A stretch of DNA of 7,407 nt from an uncultured Clostridia bacterium (GCA_947302065.1 CAMYUO010000088.1:1-7407), one strand, 5' to 3'; shown: positions 1 through 6,047, numbered from the stretch's first letter. Notes: generated by a model from the sequence alone, not told the origin. Translations and numbers: made by a program.

Positions 1-33
1 GGGTCTCTCCCCAAACCCCACCCCTAAAACTTT
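1..33. repeat. C-rich intergenic sequence, possible edge of a dispersed repeat
   Basis: The window opens with a C-rich tract (GGGTCTCTCCCCAAA, then CCCCACCCCT) and no reading frame of note. The first 14 bases closely resemble bases 281-293 (GGGTCCTCCCCAA), differing by one inserted T. The style recalls C/G-rich dispersed hairpin repeats between genes of Ruminococcus-type genomes, but that is an impression from memory. The other half, if any, lies outside the window. Confidence 0.3.
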
Positions 34-38
34 TAATG

Positions 39-80
39 AAAAACAGGCATATGGGTCTTCGTACCCATATGCCTGTTTTT
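39..80. terminator. Bidirectional rho-independent terminator
   Basis: Arms at 39-56 and 63-80 are perfect 18-bp inverted complements around a 6-nt loop (CTTCGT). The stem ends in AAAAA on the left and TTTTT on the right, so a U-tract follows the hairpin on either strand. On the minus strand it lies 214 nt past the ATPase stop codon and is the best visible terminator for that gene, implying a long 3' UTR. On the plus strand it would end a gene lying left of the window. Confidence 0.8.
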
Positions 81-294
81 GACTAAGGCTCTGAGCAGGA
101 TTTGAAGAAAGACACTTTCAAAATGTCTACCCAACTCCGCAGTACACATACTTCATTAACACAACAACGCACTAAACAATTCATAGCAAATCTATTGCAT
201 AATGCAATAGATGGCTTTCTCCGTTTTCATCAAGTACAAATAAACTGTGGGTATCCTATTGGGAGTGCTGTTCTCCAAAAGGGTCCTCCCCAAT
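81..294. other. AT-rich non-coding stretch downstream of the Ca2+ ATPase
   Basis: This interval has no supported gene. Bases 121-240 contain 43 G/C out of 120 (36%), against 39 of 60 (65%) in a sample of the adjacent ATPase (1021-1080), so composition changes sharply. The only long plus-strand frame starts at a TTG, lacks a good ribosome binding site and runs into the ATPase's 3' end. The segment holds a 23-bp palindrome (190-212) and a weak inverted repeat near 258-294 (ATTGGGAG against CTCCCCAAT). It is most simply the ATPase 3' UTR or the remnant of an intergenic repeat. Confidence 0.5.
190..212. repeat. 23-bp palindrome (ATCTATTGCAT / ATGCAATAGAT)
   Basis: Two perfect 11-nt arms flank a single central A. 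As RNA it could fold as a 9-bp stem with a 5-nt loop on either strand. No U-tract follows in either direction, so it is not a standard terminator. It could be a 3' UTR structure, a protein-binding dyad or part of a repeat; the sequence does not decide. Confidence 0.5.
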
Positions 295-2904
295 TCATCT
301 GCGCTTTCTGAAAACGCCTGAAAGCAAAGGCACGGTCAGGGATATGCCGAGCGAGATAAACAGCTGGGTGCGGTTGAGCGCTTTCGTCGCAAAGACAGAT
401 TGCAAAACGGGCAGGTAGATGCCTGCAAAGAGTGCGAACGCAGAAAGTGCGACCGAGAACAGCAGAAACGGGTTTGTGCCCGTGCGGCTTGAAAACAGCG
501 ACCCGTTCTCACTGCGGCACTCGAAAACGTGTATCAGCTGGGTAATGACAAGCGTGCACAGAGCGCCTGTCCTTGCAGTCTCAATGCTGCCCGTCATAGA
601 CAAAAGCGTCGTAAAGCTCGCAAGCGTGCAAAGAGCGATGAGCACTCCCCTTATGCATATCTTCCACAGCAGACCGCCGCTGAAAAAGCTCTCATCAGAG
701 CGCCTTGGCGGCTGTGCCATGCAGTCCTTTTCGGGCGGCTCAAGTCCGAGAGCAACAGCAGGCAGCGAGTCGGTGACGAGGTTGACCAGCAGTATCTGCG
801 CAGGCAGAAGTATCATCGGCAGACCCATGAGTATTCCGCCGAGCATCGTGAGCACCTCGCCGATGTTGCAGCTGATAAGATAGCGCACGAACTTGCGGAT
901 ATTGCGGTATATCGTCCTGCCCTCCTCAACGGCGCTGACGATAGTCGCAAAGTTGTCATCGAGCAGGATAAGCTCGGCAGCCTGCTTTGTCACCTCTGTT
1001 CCCGATATGCCCATTGAAACGCCGATGTCGGCTTCCTTGACGGCAGGCGCATCGTTGACACCGTCGCCCGTCATTGCGCAGATGTGACCCCTGCGGCGAA
1101 AAGCACGCACGATGCGCAGCTTGTGCTCGGGTGTGACCCGTGCAAAGACGGTGCAGTGGTCAATGATGCTGTCAAGTTTTTCATCGGTCATCCTGTCAAG
1201 CTCTGCACCCGTGACACACATAGAGCCCTGCGTGAAGATGCCCGTTTCGGCGGCTATCGCCTGCGCCGTCAGCTTGTGATCGCCTGTTATCATAACGGTT
1301 CGTATGCCTGCCTTTGCACAGCGTGAAACGGCGTGTGCAGCCTCGGGTCTCGGCGGGTCTTTCATTGCAGCTAAGCCGAGGAAAATACGCTTGTCACCCT
1401 GTATGCGCTCAAAGGCAAGTGTGCGCAGACCCTGCGATGCATAGCTGTCACATCGGCGCATTATCTCAAGGCGTTCGGCGTGTGAAAGCGGTGACGGCTC
1501 GCCGCTGTCAGAAAATGCACAATCACAGTCAGCAAGTATCACATCGCACGCACCCTTTTTGCAGCTGAAAACGCTGCCGTCGGGCGCACGGCAAATTACC
1601 GTCATCGAGCGTGAAACGCTGTCAAAGGGTATCTCGTCTATTCGCACAGAGCCGATGCTCTCGGCAAACACGCCGCACCTTGCCGCTGCAACGACAAGTG
1701 CCGCTTCGGTCGGGTCGCCGCTTGCGGTAAAACGCCCGTGGCTGTGCTTTGCCCACAGCGATGACTTGGGTTTATCAAGCGTGGCATTTGAGCACAGGCA
1801 GGCACATTCAAGCAGCGCAGTGACCGATGCGGTCGGCTCGGGAACGGTTTTATCGGGAAGCGCAAAGCTCTCTGCGCCGCCCGAAAAGGTGGCGATGTCG
1901 GTGACGGTCATATCGTTGCGTGTGAGCGTGCCCGTTTTGTCGGTGCAGATGACCGATGCGCAGCCGAGCGTTTCGACAGAGTGCAGCTTGTGAACGAGCG
2001 CTTTGCGGCGCAGCATTCTCCTCACGGCGAGCGCAAGCGCTATCGTCACGGTGGCAGGCAGACCCTCGGGGATCGCTGCGATAGCAATGGTTATGCCCGT
2101 CATTATCATATCGAGCACAGGCTCTCCCCGCAGCACGCCTGCGGCAAAAACGAGAACGCACACACCGAGGCATATCAGCGCAAGGACTTTGCCGAGCTCG
2201 CCGAGCTTTTTCTGCAATGGCGTCTGCGAGCTGTCGATGTCCGCAAGCATAGTGGAGACTTTGCCCATCTGCGTCTGCTTTCCTGTTGCGGTGCAGGTCA
2301 ATATGCCCGTGCCCTTTGTCACGACAGTGCCCATATAGCACATATAATTGCAGCTTGGCGAGGAAAAATCGGTCTCGTCGGTGCGTTCTGTCTTTGATAC
2401 GGTGACCGATTCGCCCGTGAGCACAGACTCGTCGCAGGAAAGCGACTTTGCGCTCATAAGATAGCCGTCACAGCAAACGCAGTCACCCGCTTCAAGCGCA
2501 ACGACATCGCCCACAACGACCTGCGCCGCAGGTATTCGCACGAGCGCTCCGTCACGGTAACAGCGTGCAGTCGGCGCAGTCATGCTCTCGAGTTTTTCAA
2601 GCGTCTTTTCGCAGCGGTATTCCTGAAAGAATCCGAGGAAAGCGTTTATTATCACGATGAGAAGTATCGGCACTGCATCGGCGTATTCGCCCAGCAGCAC
2701 GGAAATGACCGTCGCCGCCATAAGTATCAGCACCATTACGTCGTGGAACTGCCCTGCAAATATCTTTGCGGCGGAGTTTTTCTTTTTGGCAGCAAGGCGG
2801 TTCTCACCGTTTGCGGCAAGTCGGGCGTGAGCCTCCTGCGTGGTCAGCCCGATTGAGTTTATCGTCTGCGGCTTTGCCGTGTCCTTTTCAAGCAGGTCAA
2901 GCAT
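295..2904 (-). CDS. P2-type Ca2+-transporting ATPase (PacL/YloB-like)
   Basis: This is a cation-translocating P-type ATPase of the SERCA/PMCA group, expected to export Ca2+ across the cytoplasmic membrane at the cost of ATP. It appears complete (869 aa from the ATG). Residues from the ATG: N-terminal cation-ATPase domain about 15-60; TM1-2 about 55-95; actuator domain with TGES at 163-166; TM4 with PEGLP at 279-283; phosphorylation motif DKTGT with acceptor Asp322; nucleotide-binding KGA at 450-452; DPPR at 516-519; TGD at 540-542; hinge TGDGVNDAP at 612-620; TM5 with N680 and E683; TM6 NLVTD at 708-712; four C-terminal helices to about 863. E280, N708 and D712 match the SERCA site II residues, supporting Ca2+. 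The TM8 site-I position appears to be Gln789. The protein has 33 cysteines, an unusually high number. ATG 2904 is preferred over TTG 2910, which sits only 3 nt from the SD. A close Mn2+ or Na+ pump is possible but less likely. Confidence 0.93.
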   Translation of the reverse strand: MLDLLEKDTAKPQTINSIGLTTQEAHARLAANGENRLAAKKKNSAAKIFAGQFHDVMVLILMAATVISVLLGEYADAVPILLIVIINAFLGFFQEYRCEKTLEKLESMTAPTARCYRDGALVRIPAAQVVVGDVVALEAGDCVCCDGYLMSAKSLSCDESVLTGESVTVSKTERTDETDFSSPSCNYMCYMGTVVTKGTGILTCTATGKQTQMGKVSTMLADIDSSQTPLQKKLGELGKVLALICLGVCVLVFAAGVLRGEPVLDMIMTGITIAIAAIPEGLPATVTIALALAVRRMLRRKALVHKLHSVETLGCASVICTDKTGTLTRNDMTVTDIATFSGGAESFALPDKTVPEPTASVTALLECACLCSNATLDKPKSSLWAKHSHGRFTASGDPTEAALVVAAARCGVFAESIGSVRIDEIPFDSVSRSMTVICRAPDGSVFSCKKGACDVILADCDCAFSDSGEPSPLSHAERLEIMRRCDSYASQGLRTLAFERIQGDKRIFLGLAAMKDPPRPEAAHAVSRCAKAGIRTVMITGDHKLTAQAIAAETGIFTQGSMCVTGAELDRMTDEKLDSIIDHCTVFARVTPEHKLRIVRAFRRRGHICAMTGDGVNDAPAVKEADIGVSMGISGTEVTKQAAELILLDDNFATIVSAVEEGRTIYRNIRKFVRYLISCNIGEVLTMLGGILMGLPMILLPAQILLVNLVTDSLPAVALGLEPPEKDCMAQPPRRSDESFFSGGLLWKICIRGVLIALCTLASFTTLLSMTGSIETARTGALCTLVITQLIHVFECRSENGSLFSSRTGTNPFLLFSVALSAFALFAGIYLPVLQSVFATKALNRTQLFISLGISLTVPLLSGVFRKRR

Positions 2905-2913
2905 TGTCAAAGT

Positions 2914-2920
2914 CCCTCCT
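2914..2920 (-). promoter_or_regulatory. Ribosome binding site deciding the ATPase start
   Basis: On the minus strand AGGAGGG lies 9 nt before ATG 2904 but only 3 nt before the in-frame TTG at 2910. The spacing favours the ATG. Its first two bases are also the end of the 30-bp palindrome, so that structure or a bound protein could affect ribosome access. Confidence 0.75.
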
Positions 2921-2948
2921 AATACAGCTTGTATTACAAGTGTATTAG
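2919..2948. promoter_or_regulatory. Near-perfect 30-bp palindrome, candidate operator of the ATPase gene
   Basis: Outer arms CTAATACA (2919-2926) and TGTATTAG (2941-2948) are exact complements. They enclose CTTGTA-T-TACAAG (2928-2940), itself a perfect dyad, and the only blemish is an unpaired G at 2927. Within it, TACA-AG-TGTA (2935-2944) has the TACA-N2-TGTA form known for BlaI/MecI/CopY-family operators, and TACA-GCT-TGTA (2923-2933) is a second, differently spaced dyad. It covers the likely -10 and start-site region and touches the Shine-Dalgarno sequence. A GntR-type (YtrA-like) operator or a 5' UTR hairpin are alternatives. No regulator gene is in the window. Confidence 0.6.
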
Positions 2949-2970
2949 GACACGCTGCGGTTTATGACAA
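2942..2970 (-). promoter_or_regulatory. Candidate promoter of the ATPase gene
   Basis: On the minus strand TTGTCA (2970-2965, 5/6 to TTGACA) is followed after 17 nt by TAATAC (2947-2942), a poor -10 match (3/6). Spacing is ideal and the placement leaves about a 30-nt leader carrying the SD. The poor -10 makes this tentative. Confidence 0.35.
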
Positions 2971-2978
2971 ATCAGTAT

Positions 2979-2997
2979 TTAGCGTCTTTGACGCTAA
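2979..2997. repeat. Short hairpin with 3-nt loop
   Basis: TTAGCGTC (2979-2986) pairs with GACGCTAA (2990-2997) around TTT, an 8-bp stem. It abuts the MITE-like element and resembles two other 3-nt-loop hairpins nearby (3043-3057 and 3133-3155), so it probably belongs to the same repeat cluster. Confidence 0.5.
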
Positions 2998-2998
2998 C

Positions 2999-3130
2999 AG
3001 TGAATAGTGAATAACGAATAGTGAAAAGTTAATAGTTAAGGTATCGCCTGCGGCGATGTATTAAAAAATATGTGAGCGAAGCGAACACCACAATTATTCA
3101 CTATTCACTTTTCACTCTTCACTATTCATT
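2999..3130. repeat. MITE-like inverted-repeat element, 132 bp
   Basis: The left end (2999-3038) and the reverse complement of the right end (3091-3130) align without gaps at 31 of 40 positions. GTGAATAGTGAATAA (3000-3014) matches 3094-3108 exactly in inverted orientation. The arms are built from variants of a short GTGAATA / GTGAAAA word. The core holds a hairpin ATCGCC-TGC-GGCGAT (3043-3057) and the doubled word GCGAA at 3076-3085. There is no reading frame, and no clear target-site duplication flanks it. This structure fits a non-autonomous, MITE- or REP-like intergenic repeat. The whole unit could also fold into a long hairpin in RNA. It sits between two divergent transcription units and overlaps neither proposed promoter. 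Confidence 0.65.
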
Positions 3131-3132
3131 GC

Positions 3133-3155
3133 TTATCGGTGCAAAGCACCGATAA
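3133..3155. repeat. Short hairpin with 3-nt loop, 10-bp stem
   Basis: TTATCGGTGC (3133-3142) pairs perfectly with GCACCGATAA (3146-3155) around AAA. No U-tract follows, so it is not a normal terminator. It begins two bases after the right end of the MITE-like element and is probably part of that repeat cluster. Confidence 0.55.
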
Positions 3156-3179
3156 ATTCTGATTTGTACAGTATTATGC

Positions 3180-3208
3180 TTGACTTTTGAGCGCAGATGT
3201 TTTATTAT
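3180..3208 (+). promoter_or_regulatory. Promoter for the murT-gatD operon
   Basis: TTGACT (3180-3185, 5/6) is followed after exactly 17 nt by TATTAT (3203-3208, 5/6), a good sigma-A-type promoter. Transcription would start near 3215, leaving about a 30-nt leader to ATG 3246. An upstream ATG at 3225 would be only about 10 nt from the start and has no SD, which supports 3246 as the start codon. Confidence 0.7.
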
Positions 3209-3245
3209 GTATAAGTAAGTCAAAATGCGAAAGGGAAAGAATAAA

Positions 3246-4601
3246 ATGGGTTTAAAAAACGGTCTGACGATATTTTTCGGCAAGATAATGGTCAAGTGCT
3301 TGAAGCTCATCGGCAAGGACGCAGGCAACGCCCCGGGACTTGCTTTGTGGACAGTGAATAAAAACTGCCTCAAAGCGTTCAAGGTGGACTGCCCGATAAT
3401 CGCTGTGACGGGCACAAACGGCAAGACCTCGGTGACGAATTATCTCAATCATATATTTACAAGCGGAGATCATAAGGATCTTAAAATAATCACCAACAAG
3501 CAGGGCAACAATCTCGATACGGGAATCACGTCGCTGCTGCTGGGTGAGTGTGATTTTCACGGGCGTGTAAAGGCTGACTATCTGGTTCTGGAGATAGACG
3601 AGTCGCACGTTCCCGTCATCTTCTCAAAGCTCAAGCTTGAAACTCTGGTCGTGCTAAACTTTTTCCGTGACCAGCTCGACAGAAACGGCGAGGTCGAAAC
3701 GCTGATACTCAAGGTCAAAAAGTTCCTCGAGACCTATGAGGGCAACCTTGTGCTCAACGGCGACGACCCGAACGTTGCACGCCTGGGTCTTGCAAACCCG
3801 AACAACAAGAACGTTCACTATTTCAGCGTTGAGCGTTATGCAGGTGCGACGGACGAGCCTTACGAGGTCGGTGAGGGAAAATACTGCCCGTTCTGCAACG
3901 AAAAGCTGGAGTATGAATACTACCAGTATTCTCATATTGGAAAGTTCCGCTGCCCAAAGTGCGGCTTCGGCACGGCAAAGCCCGAGGTCGTTGTAAAGGA
4001 CGTTGACCTGCAGGCACCGTCTTTTGTTATCGACGGGGAAAAGTACAAGCCGAGCCACAACAGCATCTACTACATCTACAATCTCGGTGCGGTGTACACT
4101 GCATCAAAGCTCTATGATATAAAGAAAGACGTTCTGCACGACACGTTCGAGCATTTCGAGGTCAACAACGGCAGACTCGAAGTTTTCGAGGTAGGCGGCA
4201 GCAAGCTGCTCGTCAACCTTGCAAAGAACCCTGTCGGTGCGAACATGACACTGAGAGTAATGAACGAGCACCCCGGCGAAAAGGAGCTTTTGTTCGTGCT
4301 CAACGACAACCTTGCTGACGGTCACGATGTATCGTGGATATGGGATATCAATTTCTCTATTTTCAAAGACGTTACAAGAGTCGTTACCAGCGGCAGCAGA
4401 GCCTACGACATCGCTATCAGGATAAAATGCTCGGGATATGACCCCGACAGGATAGTCGTCAAGCCCGACCTTGACGATGCGATGAAGAGCTTCTTCTCGA
4501 CCGTCGGAGACAAATTTGCAATTGCTAACTACACAGCTATACAGCCGACAAGAGCTGCGATAAAGAGATACAAGGAGGGCACTGAAAATGGCAACGATTA
4601 A
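3246..4601 (+). CDS. murT: Lipid II isoglutaminyl synthase, MurT subunit
   Basis: MurT is the Mur-ligase-like subunit of the MurT/GatD complex. It uses ATP to activate the alpha-carboxyl of D-Glu in lipid II, which is then amidated to D-isoglutamine with ammonia from GatD, at the cytoplasmic face of the membrane. From ATG 3246 the protein is 451 aa, the usual family size. Visible features: P-loop TGTNGKTS at 55-62 in the Mur-ligase central domain; a four-cysteine zinc ribbon (CPFC at 214-217, CPKC at 236-239) typical of MurT rather than MurC-F; and the C-terminal DUF1727 region with DNLADGHDVSWIWD at 354-367, the motif that supplies the Asp completing GatD's catalytic triad in Staphylococcus aureus. 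ATG 3225 is in frame but lacks an SD; GGGA lies 9 nt before 3246. Its 3' end overlaps gatD by 14 bp, suggesting coupled translation. Confidence 0.95.
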   Translation: MGLKNGLTIFFGKIMVKCLKLIGKDAGNAPGLALWTVNKNCLKAFKVDCPIIAVTGTNGKTSVTNYLNHIFTSGDHKDLKIITNKQGNNLDTGITSLLLGECDFHGRVKADYLVLEIDESHVPVIFSKLKLETLVVLNFFRDQLDRNGEVETLILKVKKFLETYEGNLVLNGDDPNVARLGLANPNNKNVHYFSVERYAGATDEPYEVGEGKYCPFCNEKLEYEYYQYSHIGKFRCPKCGFGTAKPEVVVKDVDLQAPSFVIDGEKYKPSHNSIYYIYNLGAVYTASKLYDIKKDVLHDTFEHFEVNNGRLEVFEVGGSKLLVNLAKNPVGANMTLRVMNEHPGEKELLFVLNDNLADGHDVSWIWDINFSIFKDVTRVVTSGSRAYDIAIRIKCSGYDPDRIVVKPDLDDAMKSFFSTVGDKFAIANYTAIQPTRAAIKRYKEGTENGND

Positions 4602-5328
4602 ACTGCTCCATATGTATCCGAATATGCTCGACCTTTACGGCGACAGCGGCAATGTCGAGATAATCAAGTACCGCTGCAAAAAGCGCGGTATAGACCTTGA
4701 GGTCTCCTCACACGTCATCGGCGACGACGCGAGCGATTTTTCGCAGTACGATATCGTTTACCTCGGCGGCGGCGCAGACCTTGAACAGCAGATACTCGCA
4801 GATGACCTGCTCAAATGCCGTGATGCGATAAAGAGCGCATACGATAAGGGCACGTTCTTTCTGATGATATGCGGCGGCTATCAGCTCATGGGTCAGTATT
4901 ACAAGGACTCCAACGGCGAAAAGATACCCGGACTTGCGCTGTTTGATTATTACACCGTTGCATCGACCGACAAGGGCAAGAGATGTATCGGCAACATCGT
5001 TATCGAGGCTCAGCTCGACGGCGAGAAATACAAGGTCATCGGCTTTGAGAACCACGGCGGACAGACACAGAACGTCACCTCGCCTTTCGGCAGGGTGCTC
5101 GCAGGAAACGGCAACTGCTTTTCCAGCGAAACGGAGGGCTACATCGAGAAAAACGTTGTGGCGACCTATCTGCACGGACCGCTGCTTTCAAAAAATCCGA
5201 AGCTGTGCGACCACATTATAAACTACGTTATGACTCGTAAGACAGGCGAAAATTATACAGCAGAGCCTATCAACGACAAGCTCGAGGAGGAGTGCCGCGA
5301 GGTGCTTTTTGCAAGGCTGCTGAAATGA
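4588..5328 (+). CDS. gatD: Lipid II isoglutaminyl synthase, GatD glutaminase subunit
   Basis: GatD is the class I (triad-type) glutamine amidotransferase partner of MurT. It hydrolyses glutamine and passes ammonia to the activated lipid II stem peptide. The protein is 246 aa, about the length of the staphylococcal enzyme (243 aa). The nucleophile is Cys95 in CGGYQ (95-99), and His196 in YLHGPLL is the catalytic His; the third triad residue is known in this family to come from MurT. An oxyanion-side glycine run, YLGGG, is at 58-62, and the N-terminal LHMYPNMLDLYGDSGN block (7-22) is typical of GatD/CobB-CobQ-like amidotransferases. The start has AAGGAGG 9 nt upstream, inside the end of murT. 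The 14-bp overlap implies the subunits are made together. Cobyric acid synthase-like proteins share the fold, but the pairing with murT settles the identity. Confidence 0.95.
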   Translation: MATIKLLHMYPNMLDLYGDSGNVEIIKYRCKKRGIDLEVSSHVIGDDASDFSQYDIVYLGGGADLEQQILADDLLKCRDAIKSAYDKGTFFLMICGGYQLMGQYYKDSNGEKIPGLALFDYYTVASTDKGKRCIGNIVIEAQLDGEKYKVIGFENHGGQTQNVTSPFGRVLAGNGNCFSSETEGYIEKNVVATYLHGPLLSKNPKLCDHIINYVMTRKTGENYTAEPINDKLEEECREVLFARLLK

Positions 5329-5386
5329 TAGGCTTGTCGTATGCGGCAAAAATAAAGAGATATGATAAAATCGGAGGAGATCAAAA

Positions 5387-5572
5387 ATGGAGATTGCTGC
5401 CGTTATTCTGGCGATACTCGGTCTTGTGATGACCATTGCACCGAAAATGTGCACAAGGGCTGACAAACGGGATGATCCCCAATCAGTCGCAATGATAAGA
5501 AAGCTGGGCATTGCAATAATAGGATTTGCTGGTGTGGCAGCTCTGCTGATGCTGAAATACAAACTGTTTTGA
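5387..5572 (+). CDS. Small two-helix membrane protein of unknown function
   Basis: A 61-aa protein whose function I do not recognise. It has a hydrophobic helix at about residues 3-18, a short charged loop (KMCTRADKRDDPQSVAMIRK, 20-39) and a second helix at about 40-57, ending in a basic tail. The PK after helix 1, a charged/Ser loop, then R-x-x-G before helix 2 loosely recalls the small DUF6199-type membrane proteins, but this is a weak resemblance. A very good SD (GGAGGAG, 5373-5379) precedes the ATG at 7-9 nt spacing, which supports real translation. It lies 58 nt after gatD on the same strand with no visible terminator between. A TATGAT at 5361-5366 could be a -10, but no good -35 stands at the right distance. 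Confidence 0.75.
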   Translation: MEIAAVILAILGLVMTIAPKMCTRADKRDDPQSVAMIRKLGIAIIGFAGVAALLMLKYKLF

Positions 5573-5592
5573 TGATATAGGAAAGGCTGTGC

Positions 5593-5600
5593 GGAGGTGA
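5593..5600 (+). promoter_or_regulatory. Strong ribosome binding site fixing the start at 5606
   Basis: GGAGGTGA is a perfect 8-base complement to the usual 16S rRNA 3' end, 5 nt before ATG 5606. An alternative in-frame GTG start (5597) lies inside this site itself, so it can be rejected. Confidence 0.8.
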
Positions 5601-5605
5601 CGATC

Positions 5606-5944
5606 ATGCTATCATTTCTGAAAAAGGACAAAGATCCGCTCAGGCAAAAGGTCAAGGGCCTCAAATGCAGGCAGATACATTTTGTCGATGACGGCTATGA
5701 CGAGGTCGCCGGCGCTATGCAAAGCGACCCCACGGTGATGCTCAGACTTGTGCCCGTCAACTACTACGCCGTCAAGGAAAAATACATAATGGCAAAGGTC
5801 TATTCAAGCAAGGACTTTGAGGAAAACTATGCCGAGTTTTTCAGATACTCGGGCGACAAGCAGGTGGCTTTCACAAAGCTGTTTGCGGTGGACAAGCAGA
5901 CCGTCACAAAGGCGTTTGCCAAGGTGGGCATAATCATAAAATAG
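5606..5944 (+). CDS. Small soluble protein of unknown function
   Basis: A 112-aa protein from ATG 5606 that I do not recognise. It is rich in Lys (N-terminal KKDKDPLRQKVKGLK), with mixed charged and aromatic residues (VNYYAVKEKYIMAKVY around 51-66, FEENYAEFFRYSGDKQ around 71-86), and has no signal peptide, TM segment or cysteine cluster (one Cys only). It is probably a compact cytoplasmic domain. It starts 33 nt after the 61-aa gene and ends just before a strong terminator, so it appears to be the last gene of the unit starting at murT, or of a sub-unit starting near 5361. The excellent SD and codon use like its neighbours favour a real gene. Confidence 0.75.
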   Translation: MLSFLKKDKDPLRQKVKGLKCRQIHFVDDGYDEVAGAMQSDPTVMLRLVPVNYYAVKEKYIMAKVYSSKDFEENYAEFFRYSGDKQVAFTKLFAVDKQTVTKAFAKVGIIIK

Positions 5945-5950
5945 GAACAG

Positions 5951-5974
5951 GCGGAGCAGTGCTCCGCTTTTTTT
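5951..5974 (+). terminator. Rho-independent terminator of the murT-gatD operon
   Basis: GCGGAGC (5951-5957) pairs with GCTCCGC (5961-5967) around a 3-nt loop (AGT), followed directly by seven T. It begins 6 nt after the stop codon of the 112-aa gene, closing this transcription unit. Confidence 0.9.
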
Positions 5975-6018
5975 GTCGGCGCAATAGTAAAATCATTATC
6001 CAAATAAACAAAAAGATA

Positions 6019-6047
6019 TTGAAAAATGGTAAGGTTTGTGCTATAAT
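6019..6047 (+). promoter_or_regulatory. Strong promoter with extended -10 for the flavodoxin gene
   Basis: TTGAAA (6019-6024) is followed after 17 nt by a perfect TATAAT (6042-6047), preceded by TGC to make an extended -10. The transcript would start near 6054, giving a leader of about 60 nt. It shows the flavodoxin gene is its own unit. Confidence 0.85.

Noticed and set aside
258..294. Terminator hairpin right after the ATPase stop
   Set aside because: Arms ATTGGGAG and CTCCCCAAT pair imperfectly over a 20-nt loop and no U-tract follows on the minus strand.
102..311. 69-aa plus-strand reading frame from a TTG
   Set aside because: No good ribosome binding site, low-complexity composition, overlaps the ATPase 3' end on the opposite strand and spans the palindrome; most likely chance.
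419..2397. Many plus-strand frames (up to 162 aa) opposite the ATPase
   Set aside because: These are antisense shadows of a high-GC coding region; residues are Arg/Ala/His-rich and match no domain, while the minus-strand ATPase is unmistakable.
2999..3130. CRISPR array or iteron-type origin suggested by the repeated GTGAATA words
   Set aside because: Repeat words are too short and irregular, with no equal-length spacers, no cas or rep gene and a clear inverted arrangement.
3225..3245. Seven-residue N-terminal extension of MurT from ATG 3225
   Set aside because: No SD, only about 10 nt from the predicted transcription start, and residues MRKGKNK add nothing to the MurT domain; ATG 3246 has the better site.
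3122..4325. Minus-strand frames opposite murT
   Set aside because: Shadow frames of the well-supported murT gene with no RBS or recognisable domains.
5334..5366. Promoter TTGTCG ... TATGAT ahead of the 61-aa gene
   Set aside because: Spacer is 21 nt, too long for a normal sigma-A promoter; only the -10-like word is acceptable.
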